Shown: positions 55,382 through 64,000 of the stretch, piece by piece
Layout: each line of letters begins with the position of its first letter
How positions within the stretch are numbered: the first letter of the stretch is position 1
Assembly (NCBI RefSeq): GCF_014193515.1
Contig: NZ_BLXX01000001.1
Coordinates: 558,001-622,000, forward strand
Reading direction: 5' to 3'
DNA length: 64,000 nucleotides
Source of the DNA: Geomonas silvestris
GTDB lineage: Bacteria > Desulfobacterota > Desulfuromonadia > Geobacterales > Geobacteraceae
Notes under the pieces: model-generated
The model's database searches: none
Told to the model about the DNA's origin: nothing
Seen by the model: only the letters and a program-made list of their open reading frames with translations
Position numbers and translations under genes: made by a program

Positions 55382-57349
55382 CTACCCAGATGCCGTACCG
55401 GGCACACTCTCACGTACGACCTCACCTGCTATCTTGTGAAAACGGGAAAGACGATCGGTGATGTGCAAGAAAGCCAGGTCGTCCAGATACCCGAAGTCAC
55501 CCGTCAGGTACCAACCATCCTGCATTACCTCGGCGGTCTTCTCCGGCTTTCCCAGGTAACCGGCCATGACGTTTGGCCCCTTCACCATGATGAGCCCGCA
55601 CTCCCCTTCGGGAAGGGCGCTGCCGCTCTCGGGATCCACGATCTTCACCACGACACCGGGGACCGGCATCCCCACGCTCCCCTCGCGGAACCCGGCCTGC
55701 CGCACACCGTCGATCTCCACGTCGGGAAGGCTCAGGGAGATGACCGGCGACAACTCGGTCGCACCATACCCCTCCAGGGGACGGATAGCGAACTTCTCCT
55801 GGAAGGTATCGGCCAGTTTCGGTTTGAGTTTCTCCGCGCCGGTCATGACCAGCCTGAGGCTCTGGAAATCTTCGGCTGTGGCACGCCTGAGGTACGCCAT
55901 GAGGAAGCGGGGGGTGGCGATAAGCAGGGTGGAGCGCCGCTCCCGCACCAGTTGCGCGATGGCCGCGCCATCCAAGGGATCACGGTGGTAGGCGGCGGAA
56001 AATCCCGAGACCAGGGGAAGCCACAAGGTGCCGGTGAGCCCGAGGGAATGGAAGAAGGGGAGCGCGGAGCAGATGTTGTCGCGCCGGGTGGCCCGGAACA
56101 CCATCCTGAGCGCCTCCAGGTTGGAGAGGATGTTGTGGTGGGTGAGCATCACCCCCTTGGGCTCACCGGTCCTGCCTGAGGAGAAGACGACGGTTGCCAG
56201 GCGGTCTGCGTCGAAACCCGCCGGACGGGCGAAGAAGCGCACCGGGAGCAGCCGTGCGGCCAGGAAGGCGTTACGCTTTTCCGCCGCGGTGAGGGAGGCC
56301 AGCAGATCCTCCACGAAGAGGGAGCCGGGGAACTCCGGCAGGGTGCCGAGCTTCTCCTGGAACTGGCGGGAGGTGATCACGGTCGTGATGCCGCATTGTG
56401 CTAGAGCCGAGCGGATGCCGTCCTGGGAGCCGGTGTAGTTGAGGTTCACCGGTACGCTGCCGTTGAGGGTGAGCGCGATGTTGACCAGCGCCCCGGCAAC
56501 GGTCGGCGGGAGGCAGACGCCGACCATCTTGTGCTCCACGGTCACGGGCTTAAGCTTGCGCGCCAGGGCGAGCGCGCCAACCAGCGCCTTGCCGTAGCTC
56601 AGCTCCCGCCCGCCGCTATCGCTCATGGCGACCCGGTTCCAGTTTTCCCGCGCGGTGCGCGCGAAGAGTTCCCCCAGCGAGCGCCGCGTCTTTTTCCGGG
56701 CATCGAACCAGGCGCAGGAGAGCTCCATGACCGCCCGGCGTACCTCGTGTGCGGAGCAACCGGCCTTGAGCGGCTCGCCGAAAAGCACCGTCACCCGGTA
56801 TGGCATGAGTGACGGGAAGCGCGAGAGGAGTTTTCCGTGGGCATAGGAGAGGATGCTCCCCCAGGCACCGCCGATGTAGACCGGAATGATCGGCATGTCG
56901 GTGCCGCGGACGATGCGCTCGAAGCCCCCCTTGAAACGGTTCAGCATACCGTTGCGGGTGATCTCCCCCTCGGCGAAGATGCAGACCAGGTAACCGTCCT
57001 CTAAGGCCTGGCGCGAGGTGGCGATGAACTCGAGGAGTCCCTTCTTGCCGTCCTTGGCGGAGACCGGGATCACCTGCATGAGCTTGCAGAGCTGCTTCAA
57101 AAGCGGGGTGTCGTAGATCTCGCGCTCCATGACGAACCGGATGCGCCGCTTTTGGGTGGCGATCAGGAGCAGGGCATCGAGCCAGGAGACATGATTGGCA
57201 ACCAAAAGTGCCCCGCCTTTTCGGGGAACCTGCTCTTTGCCGATCATCTCGAGGCGGTAGCAGATCCGCATGGCGGCCCAGGCGAGGAAGCGGAGCAGCA
57301 CGTCGGGACGTACCTTGAGGGTGGCCAGGTGCCCGCCCAGGATGGTCAT
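55382..57349 (-). CDS. aas: Acyltransferase/AMP-dependent acyl ligase fusion, C-terminally truncated
   Basis: A 655-residue two-domain lipid enzyme. The N-terminal PlsC domain (about 1-200) has NHVSWLD with His53 and Asp58 of the HX4D motif; the second part (about 215-640) is an AMP-binding ligase with FSSGRTGEPKGVML. This is the Aas layout (2-acylglycerophosphoethanolamine acyltransferase with acyl-ACP synthetase). The usual C-terminal subdomain that follows LTGDFGYLDDLAFLHITDR is replaced by about 25 residues, so roughly 80-90 residues are missing and ligase activity is doubtful. Its 3' end lies directly against the tRNA-Val terminator, which suggests a rearrangement there. Confidence 0.85.
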   Translation of the reverse strand: MTILGGHLATLKVRPDVLLRFLAWAAMRICYRLEMIGKEQVPRKGGALLVANHVSWLDALLLIATQKRRIRFVMEREIYDTPLLKQLCKLMQVIPVSAKDGKKGLLEFIATSRQALEDGYLVCIFAEGEITRNGMLNRFKGGFERIVRGTDMPIIPVYIGGAWGSILSYAHGKLLSRFPSLMPYRVTVLFGEPLKAGCSAHEVRRAVMELSCAWFDARKKTRRSLGELFARTARENWNRVAMSDSGGRELSYGKALVGALALARKLKPVTVEHKMVGVCLPPTVAGALVNIALTLNGSVPVNLNYTGSQDGIRSALAQCGITTVITSRQFQEKLGTLPEFPGSLFVEDLLASLTAAEKRNAFLAARLLPVRFFARPAGFDADRLATVVFSSGRTGEPKGVMLTHHNILSNLEALRMVFRATRRDNICSALPFFHSLGLTGTLWLPLVSGFSAAYHRDPLDGAAIAQLVRERRSTLLIATPRFLMAYLRRATAEDFQSLRLVMTGAEKLKPKLADTFQEKFAIRPLEGYGATELSPVISLSLPDVEIDGVRQAGFREGSVGMPVPGVVVKIVDPESGSALPEGECGLIMVKGPNVMAGYLGKPEKTAEVMQDGWYLTGDFGYLDDLAFLHITDRLSRFHKIAGEVVRESVPGTASG

Positions 57350-57470
57350 CTTTTAGCTCCTGTGTTCTACTGTTTGTTCATTCTCGGGATCGCAACGGCT
57401 GGGTTCTGTCATAACATGACGCATAGCACTTTGGGAAGCGACAGCAGACATCGGACGCTTGAAACGATAA

Positions 57471-57505
57471 ACGAAGGGCCAAGTCAAAGACTCGGCCCTT
57501 CTTGT
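57471..57505 (+). terminator. Second copy of the tRNA-terminator-like hairpin
   Basis: ACGAAGGGCCAAGTCAAAGACTCGGCCCTTCTTG is a hairpin with the same left arm as the tRNA-Val terminator. With the copy at 55339 it brackets the truncated ligase gene, a possible duplication left by an insertion. Confidence 0.55.
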
Positions 57506-57556
57506 TCTTAAAAGAGATGCCTAAATAAATTTCCTGTTCTGCTCCGGCTCTGCCGG

Positions 57557-57744
57557 CTACTCTCTCATCGGCGCCGGCGCGCCAAGCAGCATACCCTCGG
57601 TACTAAGATCCTCGTCGAGATCGGGCCAGTGGATCCCGTATCCGCCGCCACTGGTTTGCCAGTTCTCTCGCTCTCTGCGGGACGCCCGGGCCAGGCGCGG
57701 ATACCAGACCAGCGGCACCGAGATGCTATGCGTAATTACCAGCA
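57557..57744 (-). pseudogene. C-terminal fragment of a DUF2442 protein
   Basis: The minus-strand frame reads ISVPLVWYPRLARASRRERE, then YGIHWPDLDEDLSTEGMLLG, to a TAG at 57557, matching the last two thirds of DUF2442 proteins. There is no start codon, and a GC-run repeat (57752-57792) takes the place of the missing N-terminal codons, so the repeat probably truncated the gene. Confidence 0.65.
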
Positions 57745-57751
57745 GCAGGAA

Positions 57752-57792
57752 AGGCGAATCCCCCTGTCCCCCCTTTTCCCAAGTGGGGAACC
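57752..57792. repeat. Dispersed GC-run repeat copy
   Basis: GGCGAATCCCCCTGTCCCCC followed by CTTTTCCCAAGTGGGG, the same family as 9245, 9471 and 13750. Confidence 0.65.
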
Positions 57793-57871
57793 TGAGATCA
57801 GCCGCAGCGCTGCGTGGAGAGCTGCTCTGAGTTCCCTCCCAATTCCTAGAACAACCTCAATGCACTACACG

Positions 57872-58753
57872 CTATCCCTGCTCTACCGGGTTCTCCAGCA
57901 CCCCTATCCCCTCGATCTCGATCCTGACGCGGTCGCCCGCTTTTAGAAACCTGGGCGGCTGGAAGCCGATGCCGACGCCGACCGGGGTGCCGGTGGCGAT
58001 GATGTCGCCGGGGTGGAGGCTGATGCCGGCCGAAATGGTCTCGATGAGGGTGGGAATCGAAAAGATGAGTGCGCTCGTGCGGCTGTCCTGACGCAGCTCG
58101 TCGTTCACCCAGCAGCGCACCCGGGTGTCGGTGCCGTCGAACTCGCCGGCGGTTGCGATGCAGGGGCCCATGGGACAGAAGGTGTCGAAGGACTTCCCCA
58201 GGTGCCACTGCTTGTGGCGCTGCTGCCAATCGCGGGCGGTGACGTCGTTCACGATGGTGTAGCCGAAGACGTGCTCCAGCGCCCGCTCTTTCTTGATTCC
58301 CCTCCCCCCCTTGCCGATCACCACGGCGAGCTCCGCCTCGTAATCGATGGACTCGGAGATCCCGGCCGGGATCCTGATGGCCGCGCCGGGCCCGACCACC
58401 GACTCGGGGACCTTAGAGAAGATGATCGGGTACTCCGGGATGTCGTCGCCACCCTTGGCGCTGTTGTCGAAGCCGCTTTTGGCGAACTCGCGGGCATGCT
58501 CGTGGTAGTTCTTGCCGACGCAGAAGATGTTGCGGCGCGGCCTGGGAAGCGGCGCCTCCAGCCTCACCTGGTCAAGAGGGACCGGCGCCTGCTCGGCGGG
58601 TAGCGGCTCTCCGCCCGCCAGGCTTTCAACGAGGGCGAGCGCGCCCAGATCCGCCACGCCCCTCGCGAGGTCGAAGGGGACGACGTGGCTGCCGTCTTCG
58701 GAGATGCGGCCCACCCGGCGCAGGCCTTGAAAGGCGAAGGTGACGATTTTCAC
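57872..58753 (-). CDS. Fumarylacetoacetate hydrolase-family protein
   Basis: A 293-residue enzyme with an N-terminal beta domain and a C-terminal FAH fold. Metal-binding Glu/Asp residues are seen in ESIDYEAELAVVIGKGGRG, and IFCVGKNYHEHARE and NDVTARDWQQRH are family signatures. Members hydrolyse or decarboxylate acylpyruvates or related beta-diketones in aromatic or dicarboxylate degradation; the substrate here is unknown. AGGAGGAAC precedes the ATG. It is divergent in role but co-directional with cstA. Confidence 0.92.
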   Translation of the reverse strand: MKIVTFAFQGLRRVGRISEDGSHVVPFDLARGVADLGALALVESLAGGEPLPAEQAPVPLDQVRLEAPLPRPRRNIFCVGKNYHEHAREFAKSGFDNSAKGGDDIPEYPIIFSKVPESVVGPGAAIRIPAGISESIDYEAELAVVIGKGGRGIKKERALEHVFGYTIVNDVTARDWQQRHKQWHLGKSFDTFCPMGPCIATAGEFDGTDTRVRCWVNDELRQDSRTSALIFSIPTLIETISAGISLHPGDIIATGTPVGVGIGFQPPRFLKAGDRVRIEIEGIGVLENPVEQG

Positions 58754-58787
58754 GGTTGTTCCTCCTGAAGTGGGAATAACAAAAAAA

Positions 58788-58870
58788 CAGGGGCGGTTGC
58801 GGGAGCGACTTCCGGAACCGGCTCTCTTCGCCCCGTTCCGTCTCGTGCACCCCGGCTTCCCGCCCCTGCC
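58788..58870. repeat. Long stem enclosing a GC-rich spacer
   Basis: ACAGGGGCGG (58788) is complementary to CCGCCCCTG (58861), bracketing about 60 bp in the gap between the FAH-family gene and cstA. It could be a terminator for cstA or a mobile hairpin. Confidence 0.45.
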
Positions 58871-58903
58871 AGTTTACCGCAAACCTGTCATACCGTCAAT
58901 CTT

Positions 58904-60721
58904 TTAGCGTACTTCCTCGACGGTCTCCACCACGAGATCGCCATAGCGGTCCTCGACGCGCTCGGTGATCTGCAGCAGCTGCCGCCAGCGCAGGAAGGCG
59001 GCCGCGAAGACCACCGCCATGAGCACCATGAGGACGATGGAGAGCGCCACCAGGAGCAAAAGCCCCTTGGGAAGGAAGTTCTTGGTGACGTTCAGGTAGC
59101 CCGCACTCATGGTAACCGGGATCATGAAGACGCCGGGGACCGCGGTGATCCAGGCATACTTCGCCTTGCCCAGGCGGATCAGCATGGTGGTGCCGACGAT
59201 GAGGGCGCAGGTGGCCAAAAGCTGGTTACTCATGCCGAACAGGGGCCAGATGGTGGTGATGTCGCCGGTGTAGACCAGGTAGCCCCAGGCCGAGGTGAAG
59301 ATGAGGCTCGTGACGATGATGCCGGGGGTCCACTTGTTGTCCAGGAACTTGGGCGAGAGCTTGCCGAGCATCTCCTGCAGGAGGTAACGACCGACGCGGG
59401 TGCCGGCGTCGACGGCGGTCAGGATGAAGACCGCCTCGAACATGATGGCGAAGTGGTACCAGTAGGCCATCATCCCCTTCATGACGGGAATCGTGGAGAA
59501 GATGTAGGCCATGCCGACGGCGAGCGAAACGGCGCCGCCGGGACGCCCCTGCACCTGTTCACCTACCTCGCGGGAGAGTTCGGGGAGGTTCACCGGCACC
59601 ATGTGCAGGGCCTGGAATGCCTTGGGCGCAGCGTTGATGGCGAAGTAGTCGGCCGGCACCAGCACGCAGGCCGCGATGAGCGCCATGATGGCCACGAACC
59701 CTTCGGTGAGCATAGCGCCGTAGCCGACGAAGAGGATGTCCCGCTCGTGGGCCACCATCTTCGGGGTGGTCCCGGTGCCGATGATGGCGTGGAACCCGGA
59801 GAGTGCGCCGCAGGCGATGGTGATGAAGATGAAGGGGAAGACCGCACCCGGGATGATCGGCCCGCCGCCGGCGATGTAGGGGGTAAGCGCCGGCATCTGC
59901 AGCTGCGGATGCACCACCACGATCCCCAAGGCCAGAAGCCCGATGGTGCCGATCTTCAGGTAGGTGGAGAGGTAGTCGCGCGGCACCAAAAGGAACCAGA
60001 CCGGAAGCACCGAGGCGAAGAAGCCGTAGATCGGAATGAAGAGCGCGATCTGCTTCTTGGAGAAGGTGAAGTACGGGGCGATGTCCGGGTTGGCGGCGAT
60101 GTAGGGGCCGGTCGCCAGCGCCAGGAAGAGAAGCACCACGCCGATCAAGCTCCCCCCCTTCACGTCGCCGGGGCGCACCTTCTGCATGTAGAGCCCCATG
60201 ACCATGGCGATCGGGATGGTGCAGAACACCGTGTAGGTACCCCAGGGGCTGTTGAACATGGCGTTCACGACGGCGATGGAGAGGCCTGCCAGGGTGAGGA
60301 TGAGGATGAAGATGATGGCCACCGAGGCGACCTTGCCGGCGACCTTCCCGATTTCCGCTTCGGCGATGAGCGAGAGGCTTTTGCCCTTGTGGCGCACCGA
60401 CGCGAAGAGCACGATGGCGTCGTGCACGGCGCCCGCCATCACGGCGCCCACGATGATCCAGAGCGCACCGGGGAGGAAACCGAACTGGGCTGCCAGCACC
60501 GGCCCCAAAAGCGGCCCGGCCGCCGCGATGGCGGCGAAGTGGTGCCCGAACAAGACGTACTTGTTCGTCTCCACGTAGTCGTGTCCGTCGGCCATGGTGA
60601 CTGCCGGCGTCTGCCGGTCGTCGTTGAGACCCATCACCTTGTCGGCCAGGAAAAGACCATAGTACCTGTAGGCCAGCGCGAACACACACAATGCCACAAA
60701 GATCAACGTCAATGCATTCAT
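58904..60721 (-). CDS. cstA: Carbon starvation protein CstA (peptide/pyruvate transporter)
   Basis: A 605-residue inner-membrane protein with about 16 hydrophobic segments. The N-terminal YRYYGLFLADKVMGL and the GHHFAAIAAAGPLLGPVLAAQFG motif are CstA signatures, as is GFHAIIGTGTTPKM. CstA and its paralogues take up peptides or pyruvate when carbon is scarce. No CstA-regulating kinase is adjacent. It is transcribed alone from an upstream region holding an inverted-repeat pair. Confidence 0.94.
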   Translation of the reverse strand: MNALTLIFVALCVFALAYRYYGLFLADKVMGLNDDRQTPAVTMADGHDYVETNKYVLFGHHFAAIAAAGPLLGPVLAAQFGFLPGALWIIVGAVMAGAVHDAIVLFASVRHKGKSLSLIAEAEIGKVAGKVASVAIIFILILTLAGLSIAVVNAMFNSPWGTYTVFCTIPIAMVMGLYMQKVRPGDVKGGSLIGVVLLFLALATGPYIAANPDIAPYFTFSKKQIALFIPIYGFFASVLPVWFLLVPRDYLSTYLKIGTIGLLALGIVVVHPQLQMPALTPYIAGGGPIIPGAVFPFIFITIACGALSGFHAIIGTGTTPKMVAHERDILFVGYGAMLTEGFVAIMALIAACVLVPADYFAINAAPKAFQALHMVPVNLPELSREVGEQVQGRPGGAVSLAVGMAYIFSTIPVMKGMMAYWYHFAIMFEAVFILTAVDAGTRVGRYLLQEMLGKLSPKFLDNKWTPGIIVTSLIFTSAWGYLVYTGDITTIWPLFGMSNQLLATCALIVGTTMLIRLGKAKYAWITAVPGVFMIPVTMSAGYLNVTKNFLPKGLLLLVALSIVLMVLMAVVFAAAFLRWRQLLQITERVEDRYGDLVVETVEEVR

Positions 60722-60891
60722 CTCTTCCCCCCTGAGAAATTGTCACTGTGACACAAGGGCTATGCCAGCACCGCGGCACCACAGTGTTCAGAAACCCTTC
60801 GCATTATACAATACCAACAAAAACTTGCAAAAAGCTATGCAGTATACAAGGTGAAGAGATGTTTGATGAGCTGAAATAGCTGGAGGGATTC

Positions 60892-60993
60892 TGCCACGAA
60901 GGCACGGAGCACACAGAGAACTTCTCAGACCTGGAGAGCAGAGCAAAGCTCTGCGCTTTGCCGCTTCTGCATGCTTCCGTGCCTCGGTGGCGT
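60892..60993. repeat. Inverted arms of GCACGGAG repeats
   Basis: GCCACGAAGGCACGGAGCAC at 60893 faces GCTTCCGTGCCTCGGTGGCG at 60972 across about 45 bp, in the gap between cstA and the gene at 61010. Confidence 0.65.
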
Positions 60994-61009
60994 AGCTTCC
61001 AGCCAAAGG

Positions 61010-61408
61010 TCACTTGAAGGCTATGACTTCAAGCTTGCCGTAGTCGCCGCGTTGCGCCTTCAGCGCATACCGCTCGATCTCGGTATTGCTGCGTTTTTTT
61101 CCACTGCCGCCCTCCCCCTCCTGTCCGAGCTTGCGCAGCAGCGCGCGCTGGAGCACTAAACCCGCGGCATAAAAGGAGGCATGCAGGAACTTGCGGCGCA
61201 GCAGGCTCCTGAACAGTGCTCCCAAAAGCGCCGCGGTCGGTACCCTGGTCAGGATCTGACGCGCACCCCACCTGAGGTTCAGACGCCGCAGCTTGGAACC
61301 GATGTCCGGCAACTGGTCATCGTAAAAGTTGAGTGGGCGGTCGCTCAAGTCCCCCTGGCCGGAGGCCGGCTGCCGCGTGTCGGTTTCTTGCCGTGCTGTT
61401 TTTCCCAT
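61010..61408 (-). CDS. Hypothetical protein with hydrophobic centre
   Basis: A 132-residue protein starting at the ATG that follows GAGGTGGCAGGT. A polar N-terminus (1-30) is followed by a basic amphipathic region with hydrophobic stretches (about 50-95, TAALLGALFRSLLRRKFLHA) and a Lys/Arg-rich tail. It could attach to membranes or nucleic acid. No family is recognised. It is divergent from the GGDEF-EAL gene. Confidence 0.65.
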   Translation of the reverse strand: MGKTARQETDTRQPASGQGDLSDRPLNFYDDQLPDIGSKLRRLNLRWGARQILTRVPTAALLGALFRSLLRRKFLHASFYAAGLVLQRALLRKLGQEGEGGSGKKRSNTEIERYALKAQRGDYGKLEVIAFK

Positions 61409-61689
61409 ACCTGCCACCTCTTGGCGCGCAGTCGCCGAAAAGCGCCTGCCGCGCAGCGCATTAAGCACCACTAATCAATTATCGATCCGGCGGAGGCCCG
61501 GCGTCAACGTCCTCCTCATGAGCGCTTTCAGTTAATGTTTCGTCCTACCGTGACGATAACGCTCAAAAGGAAAGCTGCTTCGGCGCACCGCGAGCGTCTT
61601 TTGCGGCGAAAACCCTGCGGAATCTACTTGCCAACGGCGTGCAAATGGTGCAAGGCTGTGGTCCGCTGCGCAACCCTTCCGGAGACCTC

Positions 61690-64000
61690 ATGCCGTTTTT
61701 CCGAAATGCCTCCATACGATCGAAACTGCTGGCCATCATGCTGGTGTGCAGCGTTCCGGTCCTTTTTGTCTTCACCTACTTCGTCGTCAACCAATACCTG
61801 GACAAGCGCAAGCAGTCGGAGCGCGAGGTACTCTCGGCGGTGCAGTCCATCGCCTTCGAGCACGTGGCCCAGGTGGAGGGGATCCGCAGCCTGCTGATCG
61901 CCCTGTCGCAGTACCCGGACATCCGCCTGAAGAACGAGGCCGGTTGCGCGCGGATCCTGAACCTGATCCTGGAGAAGAGCCCGACCAGCCTCAACGTCGG
62001 CGTCGCCGATGCCGACGGCAGGGTCATCGCCACCGGGCTCAAGCAACCGCTCCCCATCAAGTACCGCGTCGGCGACCGCAAGTACTTCCGCGATGCGCTG
62101 AGGACCGGCACGTTCACCGCAGGCGAGTACACCGTGAGCCGCGCCGCGCTGAAAAAGCCAACCCCGACCCTGCACTTCGCCCTCCCGGTCGCAGGGCCTA
62201 AGGGGACGCCGGACCTGGTACTCTACGCGGCCTACGACCTGAACAGTTTCGGCAGGATCTTCGACGCCCAGGGACTCCCCCCCGGCGCCATCATCAACCT
62301 GACCGACCACCGGGGGACCGTGCTCTACCGCTATTCGCGCCTGGGGGTAAGCGATCTGGTGGGGACAACGGACCACCCGGACCTGCGCCAGCATATGACC
62401 GGCCGGGCCGAAGAGGGGGTCCTGTCCGGGGTCGGCCTCGATGGCGCCAAGCGGCATTTCGGCTTCAAGCGGCTGCGCCTGAACCCCAACGAGCCCCCCT
62501 ACCTCTACATCCGGGTCTCCATCCCCGAGCAGGTTGCCACCTCCAACACCAGGAAAGCATTCGCGATCTCCCTGGCGCTCTTCGCGATCGCGGCGGTGGT
62601 CACCTACTTCCTGACCCGGGTCATCGCCGGCCACTACATCGTGGGCCCGGTCCGGCGCCTGGTGAGCGCTTCCAGGTCGGTGCAGGAGGGGGATCTCACC
62701 GCCCGCAGCGGCCTCCCCTACTCAAGCGACGAACTGGGACAGCTGGCCCGCTCGTTCGACGACATGGCAGCCTCACTGGACCAACGCATCCGGCAGATCA
62801 GCCGCGCCGAATCCGAGAAGCATCGCCTGGCCTTCTACGACCCCCTCACCGAGCTGCCGAACCGGCGCCTGTTGCGCGACCGGCTGCAGATCGCCATGGT
62901 GCGCAGCCGGCGCCAGAACACCGGCTTCGCCCTGGCCTACCTGGACATCGACAACTTCAAGCACATAAACGACAGCCTCGGGCACCAGGCGGGCGACCAG
63001 CTCCTGAAGATCGTGGCGGCGCGCTACCTGGCCGCGCTGCGCGAGGACGACTTCGTCTGCCGCCTGGGAGGCGACGAGTTCGCCGTGATCCTGCACGACA
63101 TCCAGCAGGAGAGCGCGGCAAGCAGCGTGATCCAGAAGCTGCTGGAGGCGAGTTCCGCCCCGATGGAGATCGAGGGGCGCGAACTGTTGATCACTGCCAG
63201 CATCGGCGTCGCCTTCTATCCCAAAGACGCCGAGGACACCGCAACCCTCGAGAAGGACGCCGACATCGCCCTCTACCACGCGAAGGACGAGGGGAAGAAC
63301 ACCTTCCGGATGTTCTGCGAGGAGCTCACCCGGTCCTCGCGCGAGCGGATCAACCTGATCCACGCCCTGCAGCACGCCCAGGACCGCAACGAACTTTTCC
63401 TGCACTATCAGCCCAAGATCGACAACAGCACCGGCAGGGTGACCGGCGTCGAGGCGCTTTTGCGCTGGAACAGCGCCGACCTGGGGAGCATCCCACCGGA
63501 CCGCTTCATCCCGCTGGCAGAGGAGAGCCGGCTGATCATCCCGATCGGCGAGTGGGTGATCCGGACCGCCTGTAGCCAGCAGGTAGCCTGGAAGCGGGTC
63601 GGCTGCGACCTGTCGATGGCGGTGAACATCTCGGCGGTGCAGCTCAAATCGCCGGGGCTGATTGAGACCATAGCGAGCGCCATCGAGGAGACCGGCATCG
63701 AAGCTGAGCAGCTTGAGCTGGAGCTGACCGAGAGCTGCCTGGTCGACCGCCCCGACGAGGTGATCAAGATCCTGGAGAAACTGCGCGAGCTGCGCTGCAA
63801 CATCGCCATCGACGACTTCGGCACCGGCTACTCCTCGCTGAGCTACCTGAAGAATTTCCCGGTGACGGTACTGAAGATCGACCGCTCGTTCGTGAAAGAC
63901 CTGACCAGCAACTCCAGTGACCGGGCCATCGCGCAGTCGGTGGTGAACCTGGCCAACAACCTGGACATGGTGACGGTGGCCGAGGGGGTGGAGCACCAGC
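61690..64000 (+). CDS. Membrane GGDEF-EAL cyclic di-GMP protein (partial)
   Basis: The first 770 residues are in the window; the gene runs off the right edge. Layout: membrane helix (about 10-33), periplasmic sensor domain resembling dCache (about 35-290), second helix (about 295-320), HAMP (about 320-372), GGDEF domain with an intact GGDEF at 460-464 and EAL domain starting with EALLRW at 588-593. DDFGTGYSSLSYL and the KIDRSFV region of the EAL site are present, so phosphodiesterase activity is likely. CGGAGACCTC precedes the ATG. It controls cyclic di-GMP in response to an extracellular signal. Confidence 0.95.
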   Translation, partial: MPFFRNASIRSKLLAIMLVCSVPVLFVFTYFVVNQYLDKRKQSEREVLSAVQSIAFEHVAQVEGIRSLLIALSQYPDIRLKNEAGCARILNLILEKSPTSLNVGVADADGRVIATGLKQPLPIKYRVGDRKYFRDALRTGTFTAGEYTVSRAALKKPTPTLHFALPVAGPKGTPDLVLYAAYDLNSFGRIFDAQGLPPGAIINLTDHRGTVLYRYSRLGVSDLVGTTDHPDLRQHMTGRAEEGVLSGVGLDGAKRHFGFKRLRLNPNEPPYLYIRVSIPEQVATSNTRKAFAISLALFAIAAVVTYFLTRVIAGHYIVGPVRRLVSASRSVQEGDLTARSGLPYSSDELGQLARSFDDMAASLDQRIRQISRAESEKHRLAFYDPLTELPNRRLLRDRLQIAMVRSRRQNTGFALAYLDIDNFKHINDSLGHQAGDQLLKIVAARYLAALREDDFVCRLGGDEFAVILHDIQQESAASSVIQKLLEASSAPMEIEGRELLITASIGVAFYPKDAEDTATLEKDADIALYHAKDEGKNTFRMFCEELTRSSRERINLIHALQHAQDRNELFLHYQPKIDNSTGRVTGVEALLRWNSADLGSIPPDRFIPLAEESRLIIPIGEWVIRTACSQQVAWKRVGCDLSMAVNISAVQLKSPGLIETIASAIEETGIEAEQLELELTESCLVDRPDEVIKILEKLRELRCNIAIDDFGTGYSSLSYLKNFPVTVLKIDRSFVKDLTSNSSDRAIAQSVVNLANNLDMVTVAEGVEHQ

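Noticed and set aside
57629-57946. A 105-codon plus-strand gene between the ligase and FAH-family genes
   Set aside because: Its codons run through a DUF2442 remnant on the other strand and a dispersed repeat, with no ribosome-binding site or recognisable protein character.

Overview
The window looks like a chromosomal segment of a Geobacteraceae-type member of Desulfuromonadota (Geobacter, Geomonas or Citrifermentans relatives). The reasons are high-GC genes rich in histidine kinases and GGDEF proteins, a secreted multihaem cytochrome operon with CxxCH and CxxxxCH sites, PEP-CTERM proteins with a probable sigma-54 promoter and PEP-CTERM box, the surE-pcm-rpoS cluster, and many dispersed intergenic hairpin repeats. 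This placement is inferred from gene content, not from a database search.

Layout. 0-16.2 kb is ordinary chromosome: a hybrid histidine kinase, a bestrophin-like channel, katG with its promoter and terminator, a bacteriohemerythrin, a stand-alone receiver protein, small envelope proteins, an alcohol dehydrogenase-like oxidoreductase, a class A acid phosphatase, a DoxX protein, and a secF without secD that is followed by the first 29 codons of a lost antiporter gene. 16.8-17.9 kb is a roughly 1 kb array of degenerate palindromic 20/21-bp repeats, homogeneous in the middle and decayed at both ends. 18-31 kb holds a fibronectin III protein, an OmpR/BaeS-type two-component system next to a membrane-anchored MsrB-MsrA methionine sulfoxide reductase, a three-gene cytochrome operon, a MarR regulator with two matching operators and an NmrA/QorB-like reductase, and one intact plus one truncated PEP-CTERM gene. 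31-35.5 kb has a PAS-GGDEF protein, a UbiB-type kinase and a receiver-domain remnant.

35.4-44.5 kb is accessory DNA ending at tRNA-Arg(CCT). It holds a RAYT transposase with inverted REP ends and a duplicated tail, several broken genes, an HNH nuclease, a possible PD-(D/E)XK protein, a HEPN-like/alkyltransferase-like fusion, a DUF2726/zinc-ribbon protein, an Nmad/EVE-like protein and an SRAP protein. It reads as a decaying defence or DNA-repair island, though no integrase is visible.

44.6-64 kb returns to core genes: apt, rpoS, pcm, surE, a SemiSWEET, trmJ, a DedA protein, an L,D-transpeptidase, a B12-linked acyl-CoA cluster (meaB, two enoyl-CoA hydratase-like genes, a B12-binding mutase subunit, cobO) without the mutase large subunit, tRNA-Val(CAC), a C-terminally truncated acyltransferase/acyl-ligase, a fumarylacetoacetase-family gene, cstA, and the start of a GGDEF-EAL protein that runs off the window. 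Six intergenic regions here and near 11.5 kb carry short A/G-rich tandem repeats arranged as facing inverted arms.
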